Origin: an uncultured Oscillospiraceae bacterium
Lineage (GTDB): Bacteria > Bacillota > Clostridia > Oscillospirales > Oscillospiraceae
Assembly: GCA_934661735.1 (NCBI GenBank)
Contig: CAKUJN010000006.1
Span: forward strand, 1-44,313
Direction: 5' to 3'
DNA: 44,313 bases
Part shown: positions 16,605 to 24,102 of the stretch, piece after piece
Position numbering within the stretch: position 1 is the stretch's first letter
Layout: the number at the start of each line of letters is the position of its first letter
Made by a program: the position numbers and the translations under genes
The notes under the pieces: model-generated
Database searches by the model: none
What the model saw: the letters and a program-made list of their open reading frames with translations, nothing else
What the model was told of the DNA's origin: nothing

Positions 16605-17714
16605 TTATTGCAGCCTGCCGCGGCAGGCGATGTCCAGCTCCTGCACGACGGTATCGCCGGAAATGAGGTATGCGCGGTCGTAGAGGTTGCAGACGGGGCA
16701 GATGTGGACCGGAATGATACGGACCTTGTCGCCGACCTGCACACGGTCATGGAACGCGCGGTCGTTGACGATGGCGTGCTCGTCGAACACCTTTTCGATA
16801 TGTACCTCGGGCGTGTCATAGAGCGTGCCGCGGCCCGCCACCGCACAGATGCCCTCAGTGCGCGTCTGCATCGTAAGGCCCTTTGCGCCGACGTCCAGAA
16901 TGGTGCGCGTATCTGTGGGCCTGCTGATGACGGTGGCCAGCACCGTCGCCGCGCAGCGGTCAAGCGAAGAGATGGCGGCACCCTGAGACGCGTCCATCAG
17001 CGCGTAGGTGCCTGGGCGAAGCTCGGTAATGCCGGAGAGAATGGGAACGTGGTTCATAAAGGTGGGCGTTGCGCCGTAGCTGACGGTTTTGCATGGCATG
17101 CCGTGCTGCGCCGCAAGCTCGGCAAAACGGAGCGTCCGGCGCTGTGCGCCGAGCGAAAGCGCACGCAGGGCGTCGAGGTCCGGCGCGCCGTAGCTGTTGC
17201 CGTCGTGGGAGAAGATGCCGCCGAACGGGACATGCGGACAGGCACGGATGGTATCCAGAAGGCGCAGGAAATCGGATTCTTCAATAATGCCGGAACGGTT
17301 TTCACCGACCTCGATCTCGATGAGAACGGGGATGCGGACGTTCAGCGCGGCAAAAACGGCCTCCGCCGCCGTGACCTGACACGGCGTGTCCACGCCGAAG
17401 GAAATGCGGACGCCGCTCTGCGCAAGCGCCGCGATGCGGTGAAGCTTTGTCTCGCCGACGATCTCATTTGCGATGAAGATGTCGCGCAGGCCGTTCTGCG
17501 CCATGGCCTCGGCCTCGCCGGTTTTTGCCACGGCAATGCCGCATGCGCCGGCTTCCAGCTGAAGCTTTGCAATTGCAGGACATTTGTGTGTTTTCGTGTG
17601 CGGACGCAGGGCGACGCCGTTTTCGTCGGCATAGCGCTGCATGTCGGAAAGGTTTTTCGTAAGCCGCTCGCGGTCGATGAGCAGTGCGGGTGTGTCAAGC
17701 TGTGTGTAACGCAT
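16605..17714 (-). CDS. D-serine deaminase/D-threonine aldolase family PLP enzyme
   Basis: A 369-residue fold-type III PLP protein of the DSD1/D-threonine aldolase family. An alanine-racemase-like N-terminal barrel opens with LDTPALLIDRERL and carries the RPHTKTHK motif (Lys41, presumed Schiff base). The C-terminal domain has closely spaced metal ligands in IPVHICPVCN near residues 338-347, as in D-serine dehydratases and D-threonine aldolases. The reaction would split or deaminate a D-hydroxy-amino acid such as D-serine or D-threonine. It is the first gene of a three-gene operon with RidA and a PLP lyase; GGAGGG precedes the start. Confidence 0.85.
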   Translation of the reverse strand: MRYTQLDTPALLIDRERLTKNLSDMQRYADENGVALRPHTKTHKCPAIAKLQLEAGACGIAVAKTGEAEAMAQNGLRDIFIANEIVGETKLHRIAALAQSGVRISFGVDTPCQVTAAEAVFAALNVRIPVLIEIEVGENRSGIIEESDFLRLLDTIRACPHVPFGGIFSHDGNSYGAPDLDALRALSLGAQRRTLRFAELAAQHGMPCKTVSYGATPTFMNHVPILSGITELRPGTYALMDASQGAAISSLDRCAATVLATVISRPTDTRTILDVGAKGLTMQTRTEGICAVAGRGTLYDTPEVHIEKVFDEHAIVNDRAFHDRVQVGDKVRIIPVHICPVCNLYDRAYLISGDTVVQELDIACRGRLQ

Positions 17715-17735
17715 GTTTCATCCCTCCATGGCTAC

Positions 17736-17764
17736 AGTATATAGAAGTAATTCTACAATGTCAA
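17736..17764 (-). promoter_or_regulatory. Promoter and operator of the D-amino-acid operon
   Basis: On the minus strand, a near-consensus -35 TTGACA (17759-17764), 17 bp, -10 TATACT (17736-17741). The spacer holds the inverted repeat TAGAA-N4-TTCTA (17742-17755), well placed for a repressor. The regulator is not identifiable here. Confidence 0.8.
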
Positions 17765-17914
17765 GAGCATGCATATAAAAAATTATACGAATCAGAAGAA
17801 GATATAGAGTACCGCGGGCGCATCGAAACGCGCGCACGGGGCAGACTAATTGGAGGCGGCGCCAGTGCAGTCATGCGGTGCTGCCTGAAATGAAAATGTG
17901 GGGGCGGCGCGGAA

Positions 17915-18898
17915 ATGTGTACGGCAGTGACATTTTTATCCGGTGATTTCTATATGGGCAGGACGCTGGACTATGAGCGCTCCTACGGCGAGCAGATCGC
18001 GGTCATGCCGCGGCAGGCGCCGCTTGCGTTCCGGCACGGCGGGACGCTGACGCGCCACTATGCCATGCTGGGCACGGCGCATATGGCGGAGACGTATCCG
18101 CTGTACTATGATGCGGTAAACGAAAAGGGCCTTGGGATGGCGGGGCTGAATTTTGTGGGGAACGCGGTCTATGCCGCGGTGCGGCCGGAGCGGCGGAATA
18201 TCGCGCAGTTTGAGCTGATTCCGTGGGTGCTGAGCCAGTGTGCGGACGTGCGCGAGGCGCGCGCGCTGCTGGCGCGGACCAATCTGGTCGGAACGGCGTT
18301 CAGCGAAGCGCTTCCGGCGGCACAGCTGCACTGGCTTCTGGCGGACCGGAGCGGCGCGGTGGTGCTGGAAACCGGCGCGGAGGGAATGAAGCTCTATGAA
18401 AATCCGGCGGGGGTGCTGACAAACAATCCGCCGTTTCCTGTTCAGCTGTTTCAGCTGAACAACTATATGCAGCTGTCCGAGCGGCCGCCGGAGAACCGGT
18501 TTTCCGACGCGCTGCGCCTGACGGCGTACAGCAGGGGAATGGGCGCGATGGGTCTGCCGGGTGATCTGTCGTCCATGTCGCGCTTTGTCCGCGCGGCGTT
18601 TACGCGCCTGCACGCACGCGGCGGCACGGATGAGGCGGAAAATGTGTCGCAGGTGCTGCATATCCTCGGGTCGGTGGAGCAGACGGACGGGTGCTGTCAG
18701 GTCGCGCCGGAGGCGTATGAGCGCACGATCTATACGGCCTGCTGGAACGCGACGAGGGGTGTCTACTACTACACGGGCTATCACCGGCACCGCATCAGCG
18801 CGGTGGAGCTCTGGAATGAAAATCCGGACGGGACGCGGGTGCTCTGCTATCCGATGCTGTGCGGAGAGGACGTGTTTTATCAGAACAGGACGGAATGA
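17915..18898 (+). CDS. bsh: Choloylglycine hydrolase (bile salt hydrolase)
   Basis: Hydrolyses glycine- or taurine-conjugated bile acids, an activity typical of gut bacteria. The 327 residues start MCTAVTF, so Cys2 becomes the N-terminal nucleophile after Met removal. Arg16 and Asp19 (MGRTLDYE), Asn79 (GLNF), Asn171 (LTNNP) and Arg223 (MSRFVRA) match the active-site set of Clostridium and Bifidobacterium enzymes. There is no signal peptide, so it is cytoplasmic. The start is set by the Cys2 requirement, with a GGGGG site at 17900-17904. The related penicillin V acylases share the fold, but the active-site context favours bile salts. Confidence 0.88.
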   Translation: MCTAVTFLSGDFYMGRTLDYERSYGEQIAVMPRQAPLAFRHGGTLTRHYAMLGTAHMAETYPLYYDAVNEKGLGMAGLNFVGNAVYAAVRPERRNIAQFELIPWVLSQCADVREARALLARTNLVGTAFSEALPAAQLHWLLADRSGAVVLETGAEGMKLYENPAGVLTNNPPFPVQLFQLNNYMQLSERPPENRFSDALRLTAYSRGMGAMGLPGDLSSMSRFVRAAFTRLHARGGTDEAENVSQVLHILGSVEQTDGCCQVAPEAYERTIYTACWNATRGVYYYTGYHRHRISAVELWNENPDGTRVLCYPMLCGEDVFYQNRTE

Positions 18899-18936
18899 CA
18901 AACGCCTGAACAGCCACGCTGTTCAGGCGTTTGTCA
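18896..18936. terminator. Bidirectional terminator overlapping the bsh stop codon
   Basis: A perfect 19-bp stem (18896-18914, 18918-18936) with a 3-base loop starts with the bsh TGA stop itself and reaches almost to the larC stop. No long U run is present, so its efficiency is uncertain. Confidence 0.65.
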
Positions 18937-18939
18937 TGT

Positions 18940-20163
18940 TTACGGGTTTTCCAGAGCAAGCGCGGCGGCGTCTGCGAGCGTGCAGCCCGTTTCGCGCGCG
19001 ATGCGCGCCAGATCGTCGTACTCCGCCTTGCGGCGCGTCACGCCGAAGCCGGTGCTTTCCTTGACGCGTACCTCGCCGTGCGGCGTCCGGACGGCGTACT
19101 GCCGCCGCGAAAGAGTGAAGCGCTCGTGCGCGCAGACGCGCACGCCAAGCGTTGTGGTGTGCAGAAACAGCTGATGAATCAGCGCGTCGCGGTCCTCCGG
19201 ACGGCAGAGGCACGTCAGAAGAATGCCGGAACGGGATTTTTTCATGCCGACGGGCGTTGTGTACACGTCCAGTGCGCTTGCGCCGAACAGGCGCTCCATG
19301 GCGAAGGAAACCGCCTCGGGCGTCATGTCGTCCAGATTGCACGCAAGCTCCAGCACGCGCTCCGGCGGAGTCTCCGTCCGGCCGAGCATGGCGCGGACGC
19401 AGTTTGCGGCCTCGAAATCTTTGTTTCCCATGCCGTAGCCGCACTTTTCCAGCCGCATCGGCGGCATCGCGCCGAAGCGTGTGACAAAGCGCCGCAGAAG
19501 CGCCGCGCCGGTCGGCGTGCAAAGCTCGCCGTGAATGCTGCCGCCATAGATCGGCATTCCCTCCAGCAGAAGCGCCGTGGCGGGCGCGGGCACCGGCAGG
19601 ACACCGTGCGCGCAGCGCACCTGACCGCTGCCGACGTGGACGGGGGAGCAGAGCACTTCGTCCGCGCCCAGCAGCTCGAACAGCAGGCATACGCCTGTCA
19701 CGTCCGCCAGTGCGTCCAGCGTGCCGACCTCGTGGAAGTGAATCTGATCGACCGGCACGCCGTGGACGCGGCTTTCCGCGTCCGCAATGGAGGCGTAGAC
19801 GGCCAATATGTTTTCACGCACGGCCTGCGGCACGTCCAGGTGCGAGATCAGATGCCGAATTTCATGCAGGCCGGTGTGGTGATGGTGCTCATGATCGTGC
19901 CCGTGTTCATGCTCATGTTCGTGCTCATGTGTATGTCCGTGCGTGTGCGCGGGCAGTTCCTCCGCACCGTTGATGGTCACGCGCATGTGCGTTCCCGTGA
20001 CGCCGCATTTGACGGACGGCTCCGCCATAACGCGTACGCACGGCAGGCCGAGCGCGTTCATTTTTGTGAGGAACGCCTCGCGGTCGGGCAGAAGCTCATA
20101 CAGCGCGCCCATCAGCATGTCACCCGCCGCGCCCATGGAGCAGTCCAGATAGATGGTTTTCAT
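18940..20163 (-). CDS. larC: Nickel pincer cofactor biosynthesis protein LarC
   Basis: LarC is the cyclometallase that inserts nickel into the pincer cofactor of lactate racemase and related enzymes. This 407-residue protein starts with the family hallmark YLDCSMGAAGDM. It has a long His-rich loop near residues 72-98 (alternating His, Glu, Gly), and IHFHEVG and CTPTGAALL motifs. The gene is one continuous frame, unlike L. plantarum where LarC is made by programmed frameshifting. It overlaps larB by four bases and is last in the larEBC operon. Confidence 0.95.
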   Translation of the reverse strand: MKTIYLDCSMGAAGDMLMGALYELLPDREAFLTKMNALGLPCVRVMAEPSVKCGVTGTHMRVTINGAEELPAHTHGHTHEHEHEHEHGHDHEHHHHTGLHEIRHLISHLDVPQAVRENILAVYASIADAESRVHGVPVDQIHFHEVGTLDALADVTGVCLLFELLGADEVLCSPVHVGSGQVRCAHGVLPVPAPATALLLEGMPIYGGSIHGELCTPTGAALLRRFVTRFGAMPPMRLEKCGYGMGNKDFEAANCVRAMLGRTETPPERVLELACNLDDMTPEAVSFAMERLFGASALDVYTTPVGMKKSRSGILLTCLCRPEDRDALIHQLFLHTTTLGVRVCAHERFTLSRRQYAVRTPHGEVRVKESTGFGVTRRKAEYDDLARIARETGCTLADAAALALENP

Positions 20164-20915
20164 TCAGCGCCTCCCATGTGATTGATGCGGCTGGCGAGGA
20201 AGCCCGCGCCAAAGCCGTTGTCGATGTTCACGACGCTCACGCCGCTGGCGCAGGAATTGAGCATCGATAAAAGCGCCGCCACGCCGCCGAAGCTTGCGCC
20301 GTAGCCGACGCTGGTCGGGACGGCGATGACCGGACAGGAGACAAGACCGCCGACGACGCTGGCAAGCGCGCCCTCCATGCCCGCCACGGCAATGACGACG
20401 CGCGCGGACATCAGCTCGTCCAGATGCGACAGCAGACGGTGCAGTCCCGCGACGCCCACGTCGTACAGGCGGACGACCTGACTGCCGTGGACCTCAGCGG
20501 TGACGGCGGCCTCCTCGGCCACGGCAAAATCGGACGTGCCGGCCGCCGCGACGACGATTTTTCCGAGGCTGTCCGGCGCGGGAAGCGCGCCGATTATGCC
20601 CAGCTGTGCGTCGGGGCGGTAGTCCAGCGGGAGCGACTCACAGACAGCCGCCGCCTTTTCCGGCGACAGGCGCGTGATCAGAATCGGACTGACGCCGTTT
20701 TTGTGCATCGTCTGCGCGATGCCGGTGATCTGCGCTGCGGTTTTGCCCGCGCCGTAGATTACCTCCGCCGCGCCCTGCCGCGCGGCGCGGTGAAGGTCGA
20801 CCATGGCGTAGCCGAGGTCCTCAAACGGCGCTTTTTTCAGCAGCAGCTCCGCCTGTGCAACGTCCATTGTGCCGTCGCGAACCGCGCGGAGAATGTTGTG
20901 CAGATTTTCGCTCAT
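20160..20915 (-). CDS. larB: Nickel pincer cofactor biosynthesis protein LarB
   Basis: LarB carboxylates and hydrolyses nicotinic acid adenine dinucleotide, the first step to the nickel pincer nucleotide. The 251-residue protein has the PurE-like C-terminal domain (VRLYDVGVAGLHRLL, then PTSVGYGASFGG) and the conserved Cys in SCASGVSVVNIDNGFG near the C terminus. The start overlaps the larE stop by four bases and the end overlaps larC by four bases, so the three proteins are co-translated. Confidence 0.95.
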   Translation of the reverse strand: MSENLHNILRAVRDGTMDVAQAELLLKKAPFEDLGYAMVDLHRAARQGAAEVIYGAGKTAAQITGIAQTMHKNGVSPILITRLSPEKAAAVCESLPLDYRPDAQLGIIGALPAPDSLGKIVVAAAGTSDFAVAEEAAVTAEVHGSQVVRLYDVGVAGLHRLLSHLDELMSARVVIAVAGMEGALASVVGGLVSCPVIAVPTSVGYGASFGGVAALLSMLNSCASGVSVVNIDNGFGAGFLASRINHMGGAE

Positions 20916-21658
20916 CCCCGTACCTCCAGATCCAGCAGAACCGCCGGATAGTATTGCTTCAGTCCGCGCAGAATCTCCTCGCGGTGCGCAAGAATGGTTT
21001 CCAGCTGTGACGCCGGAGCCTGAATCCGCGCCGCGCCGGAAAACATGCGGACGCGGAAGTCCGTCAGGCCGAGCGAGAACAGAAACGCCTCCGCCGCTTC
21101 GGTTTTTTGCAGCTTTTCCGCCGTCAGCGCCTCACCGGAGGGGATGCGCGTGGCAAGACAGGCATAGGCGGGCTTATCCCATGTGAAAAGCCCAGCCTCG
21201 CGGGAGAGCCAGCGGATTTCCGGCTTCGTCAGGCCGCATTCACGCAGCGGCGAACGCACGGACATTTCGCGCAGCGCGCGCATGCCTGGCCGGTCGCCCG
21301 CGTCGTCCGAGGCATTTGTTCCGTCAATCAGGAACGTATAGCCGTCGGCGGAAGCGCGCGCGCAGAGCGCGCCAAAGAGATTGCGCTTGCAGAAATAGCA
21401 GCGGTCGGGCGGATTGGCCGCGACGGCCGCGTCCGCCAGCACGTCCAGTTCCAGAACCGTCAGCGGCACGCCGAGCTGCGCGCACAGGCGCCGCGCGTCG
21501 TCCAGCTCAAACTGCGGCTGAAACGCGGTTTTGATATAGTATGGCCGCACGTCTGCGCCGCAGTGCACAGCGGCGTACAGCAGATAGGCCGAGTCCACGC
21601 CGCCGGAAAAGCCCAGCGCCGCTTTTGGATGTTGTGAAAAGAATTCGGACAGTGTCAT
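20912..21658 (-). CDS. larE: ATP-dependent sulfur transferase LarE
   Basis: LarE adds the two sulfurs to the pincer ring after ATP activation. The PP-loop is SGGVDS at residues 18-23. Cys167 in ACLATR corresponds to the sacrificial sulfur donor of L. plantarum LarE. The extra CYFC pair (Cys87, Cys90) may give the three-cysteine arrangement linked with a 4Fe-4S cluster in catalytic LarE types; that is inference. The 248-residue frame starts at 21658 (MTLSEFF) with GGAG just ahead; upstream in-frame codons read through the leader and are not protein-like. First gene of larEBC. Confidence 0.93.
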   Translation of the reverse strand: MTLSEFFSQHPKAALGFSGGVDSAYLLYAAVHCGADVRPYYIKTAFQPQFELDDARRLCAQLGVPLTVLELDVLADAAVAANPPDRCYFCKRNLFGALCARASADGYTFLIDGTNASDDAGDRPGMRALREMSVRSPLRECGLTKPEIRWLSREAGLFTWDKPAYACLATRIPSGEALTAEKLQKTEAAEAFLFSLGLTDFRVRMFSGAARIQAPASQLETILAHREEILRGLKQYYPAVLLDLEVRG

Positions 21659-21675
21659 ATGGAATTCTCCTTGAT

Positions 21676-21712
21676 AATAAAAAGGACATACGGCCCCTGC
21701 GCGGGACCGCAT
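21676..21712 (-). terminator. Intrinsic terminator in the larE leader
   Basis: On the minus strand, ATGCGGTCCC pairs with GGGGCCGTAT (10 bp with two G-U pairs, loop of 5), followed by CCTTTTTATT. It ends about 17 bases before the larE start, so it either stops read-through from DUF3842 or acts as an attenuator for larEBC. Confidence 0.7.
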
Positions 21713-21776
21713 GCCTTCCTGACATACATCATTACAATATGAAATGCAAAAGGAAAGTGGACACTTCGGCGTCCGG

Positions 21777-21833
21777 CAGCCGGTTCATCCGGCTGTGCGC
21801 CGTTATCATAGCACGGCACGGGGAAAATGGCAA
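21777..21833 (-). promoter_or_regulatory. Promoter of larEBC and first leader hairpin
   Basis: On the minus strand, -35 TTGCCA (21828-21833), 17 bp, -10 TATGAT (21805-21810). Transcription would start near 21798 and immediately form a 7-bp hairpin CAGCCGG/CCGGCTG (21777-21795) inside an outer CGGCG/CGCCG pairing. The leader is about 140 bases long and ends with the terminator at 21676-21712. Confidence 0.65.
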
Positions 21834-21836
21834 GCC

Positions 21837-22244
21837 TCAATCCAGTATCTGGTGCAGCTCGGAGACGACGCACTCGACCAGACGTGAAACGCTCAGATCG
21901 CCGACGCCGGCAATGAAGTTGGCACAGTGATTGACGGGAATCAGAATGCGCCGCGCACAGCTCTGTCCGACGGCCAGCGCCATTTTCGGGGTGATTTCGC
22001 CGAGAAGTGCGTCGGCAATGACAATCCCGACCGGCCCGATGATGATATCGGCGGTACGGCAGCAGACCACGACCGCGTTTTCGCCCGTCGCGCCGTCGTC
22101 CGCTCCGGCCTTGAGCATGGCGGAGGTCGCGGCGCTGTTTGTACCGATGGCGGTGATATGGTGCTGCGGGAAGCTTTTCCGGATGGAGGTGACAACCTGA
22201 CGGCCGATGCCGCCGCCCTGTGCGTCGATTACCAGAATGTTCAT
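21837..22244 (-). CDS. DUF3842 family protein
   Basis: A 135-residue protein of the DUF3842 family, found mostly in Clostridia. It opens with a Rossmann-like MNILVIDAQGGGIGRQ and has a central GADDGATGENAVVVCCRTADIIIGPVGI segment, suggesting nucleotide binding. A C-terminal IPVNHC and two adjacent cysteines (CC) are notable. No catalytic activity is known to me. It lies upstream of larE on the same strand, and a link to the nickel pincer cofactor is a contextual guess. AAAGGAG precedes the start. Confidence 0.82.
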   Translation of the reverse strand: MNILVIDAQGGGIGRQVVTSIRKSFPQHHITAIGTNSAATSAMLKAGADDGATGENAVVVCCRTADIIIGPVGIVIADALLGEITPKMALAVGQSCARRILIPVNHCANFIAGVGDLSVSRLVECVVSELHQILD

Positions 22245-22271
22245 GTCGGACGTCTCCTTTCAGCTGGACAG

Positions 22272-22300
22272 AGTATACCACAGACCGCGCAAAAAGGAAA
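22272..22300 (-). promoter_or_regulatory. Probable promoter of the DUF3842 gene
   Basis: On the minus strand, -10 TATACT (22272-22277) is clear; the -35 region 17 bp upstream (TTTCCT, 22295-22300) is weak. Confidence 0.45.
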
Positions 22301-22326
22301 CCGCGTTTTTAAGGGAAACAAAAAAG

Positions 22327-22340
22327 TGGAAACGGTTTCA
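22327..22340. promoter_or_regulatory. Upstream LacI-type operator
   Basis: TGGAAACGGTTTCA contains a perfect GAAAC-G-GTTTC dyad. Its centre is ~184 bp upstream of the second operator at 22511-22524, a spacing compatible with looping by the LacI-family regulator encoded at 25940. Confidence 0.6.
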
Positions 22341-22467
22341 TTTATGCGCGGCACGGCAGGGAATGGGACAAACGACAGAATCAGAGAAAAAAGGATGAGC
22401 AATATAGACAAAATAATAGATTATCAATCATGCAAAATGCTGAAAATTTGAAAATGCTGAAATTTTC

Positions 22468-22524
22468 TTGCTCTTGCATGTAAAAAGTAGTATAATATGA
22501 TCATCGGAAATGGAAACGTTTCCA
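22468..22524 (+). promoter_or_regulatory. Promoter and main operator of the maltodextrin ABC operon
   Basis: A -35 TTGCTC (22468-22473), 17 bp, -10 TATAAT (22491-22496), followed by the perfect 14-bp palindrome TGGAAACGTTTCCA at 22511-22524, just downstream of the start. The palindrome is of LacI/CcpA type. Two near-identical 16-base direct repeats, AAAATGCTGAAAATTT and AAAATGCTGAAATTTT (22434-22449, 22451-22466), abut the -35. Confidence 0.82.
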
Positions 22525-22557
22525 GTTTAAGTGAAAATTCAAATAGGAGGAAATATC

Positions 22558-23940
22558 ATGAAAAAGATCATCGCAATGCTTCTTGCTCTGGTCATGGTTC
22601 TCGGTCTGGTGGCCTGCGCTGCCAAGACGGAGACTCCGGCTGCCGAAACACCCGCAGCTGAGACCCCTGCTGCTGAAACTCCCGCTGCCGAGGAACCGGC
22701 TGCTGAGGAGCCTGCCGCTGACGCGCCCGCCGCTGCCGGTTCCGTCTACTACCTGAACTTCAAGCCCGAGTTCGACGAGGCGCTCAAGCAGCTCGCTTCC
22801 GACTACACCGCCAAGACCGGCGTTGAGGTCAAGGTTGTCACTGCTGCTTCCGGCACCTACTCCGACACGCTGACCGCCGAGATGGCCAAGAGCGACGCTC
22901 CCACCATCTACAACATCGGCAACATGTCCGGCCTGAACGACTGGGACGAGTACGCTCTGGATCTGACCGACACCGCGATTGCGAAGGAACTGACCACTGA
23001 TGCGTTCAACCTGTACAACGCTGCCGGCGAACTGAAGGCCATCCCGAACTGCTATGAGACCTTCGGTATCATCGTCAACACCAAGCTGCTGGCCGACGCC
23101 GGTCACTCCGTTGACGAGATCAAGGACTTTGCTTCCTTGAAGGCTGTCGCTGACGACATCCATGCCCGCGCTGCCGAGCTTGGCTTTGACGCGTTCTCCG
23201 CTGCTGGCCTTGACAGCTCCTCCAGCTGGCGCTTCTCCGGTCATCTGGCCAACATGCCGCTGTACTATGAGTTCCGTGACGACAACGTCACCGAGCAGCC
23301 CGCCACCATCACCGGCGCTTATCTGGACAACTTCAGAAACATCTGGGACCTCTATGTCAACGATGCCGCTGACGATCCCACTGCTCTGAGCACCTCCACC
23401 AAGGACGAGTCCTGCGCCGAGTTCAAGGAAGGCAAGGCTGTGTTCTATCAGAACGGCACCTGGGAATACTCCGATCTGATTGCTTCCGGCATGACCGACG
23501 ATCAGCTCCAGATGATCCCCATATACTGCGGCGTTGACGGCGAAGAGAACGCGGCTCTGTGCTCCGGCACCGAGAACTGCTGGGCCATCAACTCCAAGGC
23601 CTCCGAAGAGGACATTCAGGCTTCCATCGACTTCCTGGTATGGCTGGTCACCGATCCCGATGCTTCCGCGACCTATGTAGAGCAGCTGGGTGGCGTTCCC
23701 TTCAAGGGCTGCCCTGCTTCCTCCAACAAGTTCGTTGTTGACGGCAACGCACTGCTGGCTGAGGGTAAGTATCCTGTGACCTGGGCGTTCAACTTCACCC
23801 CGAACGTTGACTCCTGGAGAGCTACCGTTGTCACCGCTCTGGCCGCCTACTCCGCGGATCAGACCGACGCCAACTGGGAACAGGTTGTCAGCGCGTTTGT
23901 CGATGGCTGGGCTATCGAGTACAATGTTGTAAACGGCTGA
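22558..23940 (+). CDS. Sugar ABC transporter substrate-binding lipoprotein (maltodextrin-type)
   Basis: A 460-residue extracellular solute-binding lipoprotein. The signal peptide ends in the lipobox LVAC (Cys20). A linker of about six ETPAA/EEPAA repeats follows to residue ~60, then a family 1 binding domain resembling MalE-type proteins. It probably captures malto-oligosaccharides, judged from malQ and glgP downstream. Codon choice (GCT, ACC, TCC, AAG) is more biased than in neighbours, as expected for high expression. The ATG at 22558 follows AGGAGG. A terminator after the gene should leave it expressed above the permeases. Confidence 0.9.
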   Translation: MKKIIAMLLALVMVLGLVACAAKTETPAAETPAAETPAAETPAAEEPAAEEPAADAPAAAGSVYYLNFKPEFDEALKQLASDYTAKTGVEVKVVTAASGTYSDTLTAEMAKSDAPTIYNIGNMSGLNDWDEYALDLTDTAIAKELTTDAFNLYNAAGELKAIPNCYETFGIIVNTKLLADAGHSVDEIKDFASLKAVADDIHARAAELGFDAFSAAGLDSSSSWRFSGHLANMPLYYEFRDDNVTEQPATITGAYLDNFRNIWDLYVNDAADDPTALSTSTKDESCAEFKEGKAVFYQNGTWEYSDLIASGMTDDQLQMIPIYCGVDGEENAALCSGTENCWAINSKASEEDIQASIDFLVWLVTDPDASATYVEQLGGVPFKGCPASSNKFVVDGNALLAEGKYPVTWAFNFTPNVDSWRATVVTALAAYSADQTDANWEQVVSAFVDGWAIEYNVVNG

Positions 23941-23959
23941 TTCTGAATTCCAAGACAGA

Positions 23960-23989
23960 GGGGGCGGGCAGACTGCCCGCCCCCTTTTT
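23960..23989 (+). terminator. Intra-operon terminator after the binding protein
   Basis: A 10-bp stem GGGGGCGGGC/GCCCGCCCCC (23960-23969, 23975-23984) with T5. Partial read-through would set a high ratio of binding protein to permease. Confidence 0.85.
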
Positions 23990-24001
23990 CCTGCAATCCC
24001 T

Positions 24002-24060
24002 GGCCATTGCGGGCGGGGCAAAGGCCCCGCCGGAAGGCTTTTGCCCCGCTCACAATGACG
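24002..24060. repeat. Palindromic intergenic element
   Basis: Imperfect inverted repeat: CATTG...GGGGCAAA on the left mirrors TTTTGCCCC...CAATG on the right, with GGCC/GGC inner pairing. It resembles short dispersed palindromes of Clostridia. Only this copy is in the window. Confidence 0.45.
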
Positions 24061-24102
24061 CGTTCGCCGGTATACAAATCAAGTGAAAGAGAGGAAACGA
24101 TT

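Noticed and set aside
18896..18936. Long palindrome as an attachment site or origin element
   Set aside because: It sits exactly between two convergent stop codons, the usual place for a bidirectional terminator.
19865..19945. Tandem-repeat-like DNA that could suggest a CRISPR or minisatellite
   Set aside because: It is the His/Glu/Gly-rich loop of LarC, an expected metal-binding feature; units are too short and lack spacers.
22511..22524. Palindrome as a CcpA cre site
   Set aside because: It resembles cre but differs at both symmetric W positions, and a dedicated LacI-family gene lies in the same cluster, which is the simpler explanation.
22625..22740. Short tandem repeats near the start of the binding-protein gene
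   Set aside because: They encode the Glu-Thr/Glu-Pro-Ala-Ala lipoprotein linker, a common feature of such proteins.
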